The notes below the pieces were generated by a model. It had not been told where the DNA came from. It saw nothing but the letters and a program-made list of their open reading frames with translations, and did not search any database. 40,739 nt of DNA from assembly GCF_937468385.1 (NCBI RefSeq), contig NZ_CALBWS010000042.1, positions 1 to 40,739 of the forward strand, given 5' to 3'. Of the stretch, positions 23,295 to 31,743 are shown one piece after another. The stretch's first letter is position 1. Every line of letters begins with the position of its first letter. A program made the position numbers and the translations under genes. Origin of the DNA: Neobacillus rhizosphaerae (GTDB taxonomy: Bacteria; Bacillota; Bacilli; Bacillales; Cytobacillaceae).

Positions 23295-25040
23295 TTAACG
23301 CATTATTGATGGAAAGAGTACTGTTTTATTCATTACATCATACATTCCCTGTTGAGTTATCCGGATATATGGCAAATGGGTTGAAGAAAAGAACAGCAGA
23401 CTATAAATAGGATCGGAGAAGGAATAGCCTCGTTTTAGCAGCTCTTCAGACAAGCCTTTTTCTTGAACCATTAACTCTTCAACTGGCAGGTCCGACATTA
23501 TTCCACTTAAATGAAGCGGCAGCTCGCATATGATCTCGTTATTCTCAACCATAACAATCCCGCCACCCAGTTCTTTCATTCTATTAAAAGCGTGGAGGAT
23601 ATCTTGTTTGTTTTTTCCGATTAGAATAATATCGCCTGTATTAGAAAAAGAGCTAGCTAACGCTGACAATCTTGAAGCAAAGCCTTTTAACAGCGTATTA
23701 ATCCTCCATTTCCCTTTACGATCAATTAATGTAAAATAACATTCATCATGATCATGTGGTAATTCATCCCCTGAAACATCAATAGCAATGGAGTAGGGTT
23801 TCGTGATGACTGAGTTTTCCATTTTGATTCCAAAAGGCATCGAGAATTGTAAATCATCCATAGTTAATTCCCAATCAAGTTCCATCGGCTTCAAGCCATA
23901 TTCTTGCCAGTTCAATGGAGGATAAGTATCGTCCACCTTTACCCCATCCCGTTTTACCCATTCCCCTTTGGCTAGTACTGAAATAGGTGTAGGATTTTCA
24001 ATACTGGATAAGAAGTTGATATTGGCTACGCGGCCAGTCGCAATTTGACCATGTAAATGGTCGATATTGTAGTACCTGGCTATATTAACAGTGGCCATAT
24101 TATAGGCATCAATAATCGGAACCCCTTTTTCAATGGCAATGCGAATCATCTGGTCGTTCATTCCCTGCTCATAAAAAGTCGCTGAAGACCCGTCCGTATT
24201 AAATAGTAATCTATCATATGCCTCGATGCCTAATCGCTTTATATCATCCAAAAGTTCTGGTAAATCAGGGCGAATCGATGAATAGCGTAATGACACTATA
24301 TATCCTTGCATTAAACGGTTATAAACCTCTTCACCGGTCATCGCTTCATGGTCACAATCGGCACCAAGGAGCATCATTTTCGCTAAGGTTTTTTCAGATG
24401 CCCCAGGAAAATGTCCCTCAATTTGCTTGCGCATCCGCTTTGCTTCCTGAATCCAATGAAGCATCATATCGTCGCCATTAAGCAGTCTCGGCCAGCCTGT
24501 TAGCTCTCCGCCCTGCAGGACCGCATCATGCTCCAGCCATGATTTAACATTACTGTGTGAAAAAATTTCTACTTCATTCAATATTTCTGTTTGTGAATCA
24601 AACCGGCACCACCAAAACATCGTCGTCGGAATCGAACGAAGGTCCTTTAATAAGGAAAAGGCTTCCCTTGTTTTCAAATTTAACACCAACGCCATATTGT
24701 CGTTAATTAACGTTGTTGTCCCAAACTGGGATGCATAGGCTGCAAGTGTTTGGGGATTATATAATTGAAACGGATGGGCATGCGGTTCAATATATCCTGG
24801 AACAAGAATTTCATTCGTGCAGTCAATAACTTCACAGCTTTCGATATGCGAAGGCAAATTTTCGCCGACATAAACAATCCGATCTTCATAAATCCAAATA
24901 TTGCCCCTCATCCACTTGCGAAAGGTCTGATTTAAATACAAAGCGTTTTTCAATAATATGGTGGGAGACGTTTTCCCATCCAAAACGGATACATGCATAC
25001 GTAAGTGCTTATTTTTCCAGCGGTAACGTTGTTCTAGCAT
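23295..25040 (-). CDS. yerA: Adenine deaminase-like amidohydrolase YerA
   Basis: A 581-residue amidohydrolase of the adenine deaminase group that would convert adenine to hypoxanthine and ammonia for purine salvage. The metal-binding motif EPHAHPF is at 85-91 (His87, His89), after the strand EILVPGYI; LGADCDHEAMTGEEV, LRYSSIRPD and DTDGSS-like LFNTDGSS blocks follow, with Asp in the family's final metal position. The ATG at 25040 follows GGGAGGG. It is the YerA branch, which differs from B. subtilis AdeC, so the substrate call is moderate. It sits between the purine operon and yerBC, consistent with a purine role. Confidence 0.88.
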   Translation of the reverse strand: MLEQRYRWKNKHLRMHVSVLDGKTSPTILLKNALYLNQTFRKWMRGNIWIYEDRIVYVGENLPSHIESCEVIDCTNEILVPGYIEPHAHPFQLYNPQTLAAYASQFGTTTLINDNMALVLNLKTREAFSLLKDLRSIPTTMFWWCRFDSQTEILNEVEIFSHSNVKSWLEHDAVLQGGELTGWPRLLNGDDMMLHWIQEAKRMRKQIEGHFPGASEKTLAKMMLLGADCDHEAMTGEEVYNRLMQGYIVSLRYSSIRPDLPELLDDIKRLGIEAYDRLLFNTDGSSATFYEQGMNDQMIRIAIEKGVPIIDAYNMATVNIARYYNIDHLHGQIATGRVANINFLSSIENPTPISVLAKGEWVKRDGVKVDDTYPPLNWQEYGLKPMELDWELTMDDLQFSMPFGIKMENSVITKPYSIAIDVSGDELPHDHDECYFTLIDRKGKWRINTLLKGFASRLSALASSFSNTGDIILIGKNKQDILHAFNRMKELGGGIVMVENNEIICELPLHLSGIMSDLPVEELMVQEKGLSEELLKRGYSFSDPIYSLLFFSSTHLPYIRITQQGMYDVMNKTVLFPSIMR

Positions 25041-25206
25041 ACGATATCCCTCCCCTTTAATATTACTATCTATATAATAAAATCTTGATTTAACAACAAA
25101 GAAAGCCCTTACAAAATTTCTTTAGTTATTATACTATCATATTTTATCATTTAAAGCTGTAAAGAATTGATAAATATTGTAAACATATTGTGAAGGAGTG
25201 AGCAAA

Positions 25207-25518
25207 ATGACAATCAAACCAAATATTGGCTTATTAAACGCTTTAATCCGCATCACATTTGGGTTAACCATTCTTGCCTGGAGTACCTCGAAGCTTGTTA
25301 AACACCCTTGGCGGGATTCATATTTAATTGCTGCCTTGTGTGGGGCGATGAAAGTGGCGGAAGGAATCGTCCGTTACTGTCCCGTAACGGCATTATATGA
25401 TAAATGTCAGGAAATGATGCCTGAAAACTCAGCCGATTCCGATTCCGATTCCATGGATGGGATGGAAGGATTGACGAACCTAAATGAAGATTCGTCTGTA
25501 CCTTACAATCCTTCATAA
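25207..25518 (+). CDS. DUF2892 (YgaP-like) small membrane protein
   Basis: A 103-residue protein. The N-terminal part matches the DUF2892 pattern: KPNIGLLNALIRITFGL, a first helix at about 9-27, a second at about 37-54, then VRYCPVTALYDKC. After it comes an acidic tail rich in Asp and Ser (SADSDSDSMDG). The start is the ATG at 25207, six bases after AAGGAGTG; the frame's GTG at 25198 lies inside that site. It is divergent from yerA and convergent with purD. The function of the family is unknown; in some proteins it is fused to rhodanese domains. Its Cys residues might matter for sulfur transfer. Confidence 0.85.
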   Translation: MTIKPNIGLLNALIRITFGLTILAWSTSKLVKHPWRDSYLIAALCGAMKVAEGIVRYCPVTALYDKCQEMMPENSADSDSDSMDGMEGLTNLNEDSSVPYNPS

Positions 25519-25579
25519 TGGTGAACCAGTCACCAATTAGGTTTCATGAAGACAATCTAGGGGAGAAAATTTGAAATAC

Positions 25580-25660
25580 TGTCCACATGAAGTGCATATG
25601 AGGACAAGACTAATGATAAAAGCACAATAATTGTCCTCATGATTGGCTCATGAGGACAAA
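25580..25660. repeat. Tandem GTCCTCATG hairpins, 52-bp period
   Basis: Unit 1 (25580): TGTCCACAT, nine bases, ATGAGGACA. Unit 2 (25632): TTGTCCTCATG, seven bases, CATGAGGACAA (a perfect 11-bp stem). The two start 52 bp apart and their tails are also alike. Arm 2 of unit 1 can instead pair with arm 1 of unit 2, so two folds exclude each other. It lies in the 379-bp gap between the convergent DUF2892 gene and purD and could end transcription there, but no T-run follows. Confidence 0.75.
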
Positions 25661-25703
25661 ATTAGTTATAGAACTAAAGAGCACTTCTTAGATACTTTTC
25701 TGT

Positions 25704-25820
25704 GGAAAAGGGGCGGAGCGCCGCAAAAATGAATCACTTTAACCAGTTAAAGTGAAATACCCATTTCACTAGACGAAAGATGTGAAGTCTAGCTCTGCTC
25801 TCACCGCCTTTATTAGGTGA
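25704..25820 (+). repeat. Intergenic GGGGCGGAGCGCCG element, copy 3
   Basis: It begins GGAAAAGGGGCGGAGCGCCG then CAAAAATGAA, contains a perfect 10-bp hairpin TCACTTTAAC-CA-GTTAAAGTGA, then CCATTTCA, a second hairpin CTAGAC...GTCTAG enclosing GAAAGATGTGAA, and ends CTGCTCTCACCGCCTTTATT. It is colinear with copies 1 and 2 on the opposite strand. Confidence 0.82.
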
Positions 25821-25897
25821 CTACGGCTTGTTCTCTAAATTTATTTCCATGGTTGGGTTGGGAGTTGAGGCTCATGATAGTTTTTTTGTTGTGCCCT

Positions 25898-27169
25898 TCA
25901 CCCTTTAACAGAGTGTATTGCTCTCGAACCAATGTCTTTTCGATAAAATACATCATTACAAGCTAATTTTTCCAGCTCGCTATATACCTTTTCTTGTGCT
26001 TCCTCCAGGTTTTCAGCCTTTGCACCAACAAGAAGTACTCTGCCCCCGGCCGTAACAAATTCACCCGCTTCATTTTTAACCGATCCTGCATGAAAAGTAA
26101 TTACTTCATCAGTAAAATCAGCTAATCCTGTTAACAAAGCACCTTTTTCATACTTCTCCGGATACCCTTTTGCTGCTACTACAACACCGACCATCATCTG
26201 ATCATCCCAGATTAATTCTGATGGTTTTCCAGCCAACAGCTCTAAAATCACTTGAACCAAATCTGATCGTAACCTAGGTAAAACTACCTGTGTTTCCGGA
26301 TCGCCAAAGCGGGCATTAAATTCGATGACTTTTGGGCCATCGGCTGTTTTTATGAGCCCTGCATATAATATCCCGCAGAAGCTGCGGTTTTCTTGCACCA
26401 TTGCTTCTGCAGCGGGAATAAGGACGGTGTCGATGGCGGTCTGTACCGTATCCGTACCAATCTGAGGAACCGGTGAGTAAGCCCCCATCCCGCCAGTATT
26501 CGGACCTTTGTCACCATCAAATGCCCGCTTATGATCCTGTGCAATTTCCAGCGGCACGACCACTTCTCCATTAACAAATGCCATTAGTGAAAATTCCTCA
26601 CCACTTAAAAACTCTTCAATGACAACACGGGAAGAAGCAGCTCCAAACTTTTCACCTACTAGCATGTCCTCCAAGGCTAACAATGCTTCCTCTTTTGTGA
26701 ATGCGACCGTAACACCTTTTCCGGCAGCTAAACCATCTGCCTTGATAACGATTGGGGCACCTTTTTCTTCGACATATTGACGGGCTGCTTCATACGAACT
26801 AAAAACAGCATAATCAGCAGTTGGAATTTGATATTTTTCCATTAATTCTTTGGCAAAAGACTTGCTTCCTTCAATCTCTGCTGCTATTTTTTGCGGACCG
26901 AATACCTTCAAACCTGCCGCTTCGAATTTATCGGCAAGACCTTCAAGGAGAGGAACTTCCGATCCAATAATCGTTAAGCCCACTCCCTGGTCTTTGGCAA
27001 ATTGAATGAGCTGTTCGTGTTTCGACTCCTCGAGAGGGACCAGCTCCGCAACATCGGTCATGCCATCATTACCGGGTGCGACAAATACTTTTTCAACGAG
27101 CGTGCTCTCGCTTACCTTTTGGCAAATGGCATGTTCTCTTCCGCCACGACCAATAATTAGTACCTTCAC
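25898..27169 (-). CDS. purD: Phosphoribosylamine-glycine ligase
   Basis: ATP-dependent joining of glycine to phosphoribosylamine (step 2 of IMP synthesis). The 423-residue ATP-grasp protein begins KVLIIGRGGREHAI and shows PIVIKADGLAAGKGVTVA, GPNTGGMGAYSPVP and EFNARFGDPETQVVLPRL, all standard GARS blocks. The start is the GTG at 27169, with GAGGTGA upstream; this gives the same N-terminus as other Bacillus PurD proteins. It is the last gene of the operon, 15 bp after purH. I see no clear hairpin-plus-T terminator directly after the stop. Confidence 0.97.
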   Translation of the reverse strand: MKVLIIGRGGREHAICQKVSESTLVEKVFVAPGNDGMTDVAELVPLEESKHEQLIQFAKDQGVGLTIIGSEVPLLEGLADKFEAAGLKVFGPQKIAAEIEGSKSFAKELMEKYQIPTADYAVFSSYEAARQYVEEKGAPIVIKADGLAAGKGVTVAFTKEEALLALEDMLVGEKFGAASSRVVIEEFLSGEEFSLMAFVNGEVVVPLEIAQDHKRAFDGDKGPNTGGMGAYSPVPQIGTDTVQTAIDTVLIPAAEAMVQENRSFCGILYAGLIKTADGPKVIEFNARFGDPETQVVLPRLRSDLVQVILELLAGKPSELIWDDQMMVGVVVAAKGYPEKYEKGALLTGLADFTDEVITFHAGSVKNEAGEFVTAGGRVLLVGAKAENLEEAQEKVYSELEKLACNDVFYRKDIGSRAIHSVKG

Positions 27170-27184
27170 CCATCTCACCTCGAT

Positions 27185-28720
27185 TTAATGTTTAAAATGT
27201 CTAACGCCCGTAAACACCATCGCTATTCCATATTCATCTGCTTTTTTAATGGAATCCTCGTCACGAATCGAGCCCCCCGGCTGAATAATCGCGGTAATTC
27301 CCGCTTTAGCCGCGGCTTCAACGGTATCTTCCATTGGAAAAAATGCATCAGAAGCTAGTGCCGAACCTTCTGCTTTTTTACCTGCCTGCTTCAAGGCAAT
27401 TTCTGCAGCACCAACACGGTTCATCTGCCCTGCACCAATCCCGATCGTCATGTCCTCACGCGTGACAACAATGGCATTTGACTTCACATGCTTTACAACC
27501 TTCCAACCGAGCTTTAACGCTTCCCATTCGTCATCCGTTGGCTGTCTTTTCGTGGGAATCGTAATGTTGCCATCAGCTAACGTGAAGCGATCCTGCTCCT
27601 GAACAAGCAAACCGCCTTCAATCGTCGTCAGCTTTAACTCCGCTTTTTGTGCTTGATCAAACGGAATCGTTAATAGCCTTAAATTCTTTTTCGCTGTTAA
27701 AATAGCTAACGCCTCTTTCGAGAAGGAAGGCGCTATAATGATTTCTAGAAAAATTTCACGAAGCTTTCCCGCCGTTTTCTCGTCAACTTCACGGTTAAAA
27801 GCAACAATTCCGCCAAAAATCGAAACGGGATCTGCGGCAAATGCTTTTTCAAACGCCTCAAATCCTGTTTTCCCAGTGCCAACACCGCATGGATTCATAT
27901 GCTTTACGGCTACTGCCGCCGGCTCCGAAAACTCTTTTACAATTTGCAGTGCTGCGTCGGCATCATTGATATTATTATAGGAAAGCTCTTTTCCGTGGAG
28001 CTGCTCAGCATAGGCAATCGAGAACGATGAACCTAATGGTTTTTTATAAAAAGCTGCCTGTTGATGCGGGTTTTCTCCGTACCTAAGCGACTGCTTTAAT
28101 TCATAGGTAACCGTCAATTTTTCCGGAGTTTCTTCTTGGGCAAGGCTTGTCATGTAATTGGCAATTAGGGCATCATATGCTGCTGTATGGCGGAATACCT
28201 TAGCAGCAAGCTTTATTCGAGTTTCAAGCTCCGTTTCACCGCCGGACTTTAATTCCCCAAGCACCTTTTCATAGTCTATAGGATCAACAACAACAGTTAC
28301 ATATTGATGATTCTTGGCTGACGCGCGCAGCATCGCCGGACCGCCAATATCAATATTTTCAATCGCTTCAGCTGCTGTTACCTCCGGCTTTTCAATCGTT
28401 TGTTGGAATGGATAGAGATTGACACAAACAAGCTGGATCGGTTCAATTCCATGTTCCTCGAGCTGCTTTTGATGCTCTTCATCATCTTGCTTAGCTAGTA
28501 GGCCTCCATGAATAAACGGATTTAACGTTTTTACCCGTCCCTCTAAAATTTCCGGAAAGCTGGTGACATCGCTAACACCAAGAACAGGGATCCCGTTGTC
28601 CTGTAATATTTTCTTCGTCCCGCCGGTAGAGATAATTTCAAAGCCGAGGCTGACTAGTTCCTTGGCAAACTCGCTAACCCCATTTTTATCCGAAACACTA
28701 ATTAAGGCAAGTTTTTTCAT
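27185..28720 (-). CDS. purH: Bifunctional AICAR transformylase/IMP cyclohydrolase
   Basis: Carries out the last two steps of IMP synthesis: formylation of AICAR and ring closure. The 511 residues are the usual size. The N-terminal cyclohydrolase (MGS-like) domain has LALISVSDKNG, ISTGGTKKIL and VKTLNPFIHGGLL; the C-terminal transformylase has LRYGENPHQQAAFY and the catalytic VKHMNPCGVG. The start is the ATG at 28720, nine bases after AGGAGAGG; the in-frame TTG three codons upstream is unlikely. Its first 23 bases overlap the end of purN, indicating translational coupling. Confidence 0.98.
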   Translation of the reverse strand: MKKLALISVSDKNGVSEFAKELVSLGFEIISTGGTKKILQDNGIPVLGVSDVTSFPEILEGRVKTLNPFIHGGLLAKQDDEEHQKQLEEHGIEPIQLVCVNLYPFQQTIEKPEVTAAEAIENIDIGGPAMLRASAKNHQYVTVVVDPIDYEKVLGELKSGGETELETRIKLAAKVFRHTAAYDALIANYMTSLAQEETPEKLTVTYELKQSLRYGENPHQQAAFYKKPLGSSFSIAYAEQLHGKELSYNNINDADAALQIVKEFSEPAAVAVKHMNPCGVGTGKTGFEAFEKAFAADPVSIFGGIVAFNREVDEKTAGKLREIFLEIIIAPSFSKEALAILTAKKNLRLLTIPFDQAQKAELKLTTIEGGLLVQEQDRFTLADGNITIPTKRQPTDDEWEALKLGWKVVKHVKSNAIVVTREDMTIGIGAGQMNRVGAAEIALKQAGKKAEGSALASDAFFPMEDTVEAAAKAGITAIIQPGGSIRDEDSIKKADEYGIAMVFTGVRHFKH

Positions 28721-29300
28721 CTCGTTCAACCTCTCCTTTTGTCAACAGCATTTGTAGTATGGAAGGGTATAACTTGTGTTCTTTCGCTTGTATCTTCTTT
28801 TGCAAGCTTTCTCGAGACTCATTTTCCTCAATCCGTACCCGCTCTTGGACTATAATCGGCCCAGTGTCCATTCCCTCATCAACAAAATGGATGGTCACAC
28901 CGCTCCAGTTCGCTTTTGCGGCCAAGACCTGACCGATGGCATCTTTGCCTGGAAAGGCGGGAAGTAACGAGGGATGAATGTTCACGATTCTGCCCTCGTA
29001 TTCTCTTAGCAGCGTTGGGCCAATCAGCCGCATATACCCGGCAAGGACGATTAAGTCAACATGACTGTTCTTTAACAGCAAACATATTTCTTTTTCATAA
29101 TCTGCCTTACTAGGATAATCTTGTGCACGAAAAACAAAAGAAGGAATTCTAGCAGTGTTGGCTCTTTCGATGGCGTAAGCACCGGTTTTGTCGCAAACAA
29201 GCAATGAAAGGTTCGCCGCCAGCTCTCCCATTTGAACCGCATCGATGATGGCCTGAAAATTGCTTCCACTTCCTGACGCAAACACAGCTATATTTTTCAT
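28698..29300 (-). CDS. purN: Phosphoribosylglycinamide formyltransferase (folate-dependent)
   Basis: Transfers a formyl group from 10-formyl-THF to GAR, step 3 of IMP synthesis. A 200-residue protein with NIAVFASGSGSNFQAIIDA at the start, the catalytic block RIVNIHPSLLPAFPG (Asn, His) and HFVDEGMDTGPII with the catalytic Asp. The ATG overlaps the purM stop by four bases (ATGA). No formate-dependent purT is seen in this window. Confidence 0.97.
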   Translation of the reverse strand: MKNIAVFASGSGSNFQAIIDAVQMGELAANLSLLVCDKTGAYAIERANTARIPSFVFRAQDYPSKADYEKEICLLLKNSHVDLIVLAGYMRLIGPTLLREYEGRIVNIHPSLLPAFPGKDAIGQVLAAKANWSGVTIHFVDEGMDTGPIIVQERVRIEENESRESLQKKIQAKEHKLYPSILQMLLTKGEVERDEKTCLN

Positions 29301-30331
29301 CGGCGCCCACCAAAGCCTTTGATGTTCAAACCTTCTTGATCCGTCACAACGCCCATTTCATAAGCAGTTTCGCCTTCTTGACGGAAATGTTCCAGCATAT
29401 CAGCCGCATCATCCTTGTCAACGGCAATCACCATGCCAATTCCCATATTAAAAATATTATACATCTCTTGATAATCGATTTGTCCAACCTCGGAAATCAG
29501 TTTAAACACGGACGGAATATGCCAGCGCTTTTCATTTAGTTCCGCTCCGAGTCCCGCAGGCAGCATCCGTGGAATATTTTCAATAAAACCGCCGCCGGTA
29601 ATATGGGCCATCCCTTTTATTGGGAATTTCTTCAAAGCGGACAAAATTGGTTTTACATAGATTTTCGTCGGTTTAAGCAGTTCTTCACCTAATGTACAAC
29701 CGAGGATATCGACAAACTCAATTAATGACCAGTTGGTAAACACCTTTCTGACAAGCGAGTAGCCGTTGCTGTGGATTCCGCTTGATGCTAAGCCAATCAG
29801 CACATCTCCCGGCTTAATCGTTTCACCGGTTATCAATTGCGGCTTTTCACATGCCCCCACCGCAAAACCGGCAAGATCATATTCATCCTCCCGATAGAGT
29901 CCCGGCATTTCCGCTGTTTCTCCGCCGATTAACGCACAGCCTGCCTGCTCACATCCGTCGGCAATCCCTTTGACTATCGCCTCGATTTTTTCAGGAATCG
30001 CTTTGCCGCAAGCAATATAATCTAAAAAGTAAAGTGGCTCGGCCCCTTGGACGACAATATCATTGACACACATCGCCACTGCATCGATGCCAATCGTATC
30101 GTGACGGTCCATCATAAAGGCAATCATCAGCTTTGTGCCAACGCCATCGGTGCCTGACACCAGAACCGGCTCTTTTAACTGAAGCTGAGATAGATCAAAC
30201 ATGCCGCCAAAGCCGCCGAGGCTCCCAATAACTCCAGCCCTGGCTGTTCTTTGGACATGCTTTTTCATTCTTGTTACCGCTTCATAGCCTGCTTCGATAT
30301 TTACACCCGCTTGTTTATATGCATTTGCCAT
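29297..30331 (-). CDS. purM: Phosphoribosylformylglycinamidine cyclo-ligase (AIR synthetase)
   Basis: ATP-dependent closure of FGAM to AIR, step 5 of IMP synthesis. The 344-residue protein starts at the ATG at 30331 (MANAYKQAGVNIEAGYEAV), with GGGGTGA five bases before; the GTG at 30340 overlaps the purF end and is less likely. Family blocks: GSLGGFGGMFDL, VSGTDGVGTKLMIAF, GIDAVAMCVNDIVVQGAEPL, GGETAEMPGLY and HITGGGFIENIPRML. It is coupled to purF before it and purN after it. Confidence 0.97.
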   Translation of the reverse strand: MANAYKQAGVNIEAGYEAVTRMKKHVQRTARAGVIGSLGGFGGMFDLSQLQLKEPVLVSGTDGVGTKLMIAFMMDRHDTIGIDAVAMCVNDIVVQGAEPLYFLDYIACGKAIPEKIEAIVKGIADGCEQAGCALIGGETAEMPGLYREDEYDLAGFAVGACEKPQLITGETIKPGDVLIGLASSGIHSNGYSLVRKVFTNWSLIEFVDILGCTLGEELLKPTKIYVKPILSALKKFPIKGMAHITGGGFIENIPRMLPAGLGAELNEKRWHIPSVFKLISEVGQIDYQEMYNIFNMGIGMVIAVDKDDAADMLEHFRQEGETAYEMGVVTDQEGLNIKGFGGRR

Positions 30332-30336
30332 GACCG

Positions 30337-31743
30337 TCACCCCTTTTGATAATAATACTGAAGTGTATCAGGATAGATTTCTGTTGGATAATTTCCGTTA
30401 AAGCAGCCGAGGCAAAAACCATTTATGCCTTCAGGGTCAAGTGCCTTTACCATGCCATCCACACTTAAAAATGTTAAAGAGTCTGCTCCAATCAGTTGAC
30501 GAATTTCCTCGACCGACCTATCAGAAGCAATCAATTCTTCTTTTGATGACGTATCAATTCCATAGAAACATGGATTTTTAATCGGAGGCGAACTAATCAC
30601 CACGTGTACCTCTGTCGCTCCGGCATCTTTCAGCATGTTAACAATTCTTCTGCTTGTCGTACCGCGGACGATTGAGTCGTCGACCATAATAACCCGTTTC
30701 CCTTCCACAACACCGCGAACCGGTGACAGCTTCATTTTTACTCCCTGCTCCCTGAGTGACTGGGAAGGCTGGATGAAGGTTCTGCCGACATATTTGTTTT
30801 TGATTAACCCCATTTCATACGGAATCCCCGTCGCTTCTGCATAGCCGATCGCCGCTGAAATACTGGAATCTGGTACCCCTGTCACAACATCCGCATCAAT
30901 CGGCGCCTCAATTGCCAGCCTTTTTCCTAATTTTTTACGGGCAGTATGGACATTGATACCTTGAATATTACTATCTGGTCTTGAAAAATAAACATACTCC
31001 ATCATGCAGATCGCTTTTGTCGTACTCATTGCAAATCGCTCGGAAGTGAGTCCATTTTGGTTAATAATTAACAGTTCCCCTGGCATAATATCGCGGATAT
31101 ATTCGGCTCCGACAACATCAAACGCACAAGTTTCCGATGCGACCACATAGGCATCGCCAATACACCCAAGCGAAAGCGGCCTTAGACCATGCGGATCAAG
31201 CGCCACCATTAGCTCTGTTTCCGTCATAATCAAATAGGCATACGCCCCTTTTAACATCGAAAGAGCATTTTTAACCTTGTCGTTCATATATGGAAAACCG
31301 CTTCTTCTGATTAAATGGGCTAATACTTCTGTATCAGAGCTGGTTTGAAAAATGCTCCCCTGCGTTTCAAGCTGATGTTTTAAAGAATTGACATTCACGA
31401 GGTTGCCATTATGGGCAAGGGCAAGACTGCCGCTTTGCGAATGAAACAATAACGGCTGCACGTTCTCATAGCCGCCTCCCCCTGCTGTCGCATATCGGAC
31501 ATGGCCGATGGCGGCAGAGCCGGTTAATTGTGACATCGCTTCTGTCGTAAAAATCTCTGTCACTAGCCCTTCACCTTTAACCCCTTTAAGTTTTTTCCCA
31601 TCGGAAACAACGATACCAGTTCCTTCTTGACCGCGATGCTGGAGGCTATGAAGTCCGTAATAGGTTAATTGCGCTGCATCCTGATGTCCCCAGACGCCAA
31701 AGATGCCGCATTCTTCGTTTAATCCCTTGATTTCAGCAAGCAT
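30337..31743 (-). CDS. purF: Amidophosphoribosyltransferase (glutamine PRPP amidotransferase)
   Basis: The first committed step: PRPP and glutamine give phosphoribosylamine. The 468-residue protein carries an 11-residue propeptide (MLAEIKGLNEE) before Cys12, the N-terminal nucleophile exposed by self-cleavage. The PRPP site is VIMVDDSIVRGTTSRR. Cysteines for the regulatory [4Fe-4S] cluster of the Bacillus type are in place: ICMMEYVYF, NPCFYGID and the pair GFCLGCF near the C-terminus. In B. subtilis this cluster makes the enzyme oxygen-labile. The start overlaps the end of purL by 25 bases. Confidence 0.98.
   Translation of the reverse strand: MLAEIKGLNEECGIFGVWGHQDAAQLTYYGLHSLQHRGQEGTGIVVSDGKKLKGVKGEGLVTEIFTTEAMSQLTGSAAIGHVRYATAGGGGYENVQPLLFHSQSGSLALAHNGNLVNVNSLKHQLETQGSIFQTSSDTEVLAHLIRRSGFPYMNDKVKNALSMLKGAYAYLIMTETELMVALDPHGLRPLSLGCIGDAYVVASETCAFDVVGAEYIRDIMPGELLIINQNGLTSERFAMSTTKAICMMEYVYFSRPDSNIQGINVHTARKKLGKRLAIEAPIDADVVTGVPDSSISAAIGYAEATGIPYEMGLIKNKYVGRTFIQPSQSLREQGVKMKLSPVRGVVEGKRVIMVDDSIVRGTTSRRIVNMLKDAGATEVHVVISSPPIKNPCFYGIDTSSKEELIASDRSVEEIRQLIGADSLTFLSVDGMVKALDPEGINGFCLGCFNGNYPTEIYPDTLQYYYQKG

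Noticed and set aside
25598..25660. Riboswitch or T-box between DUF2892 and purD
   Set aside because: The region lies at the 3' ends of both convergent genes, and no conserved aptamer blocks are present; only the hairpins are.
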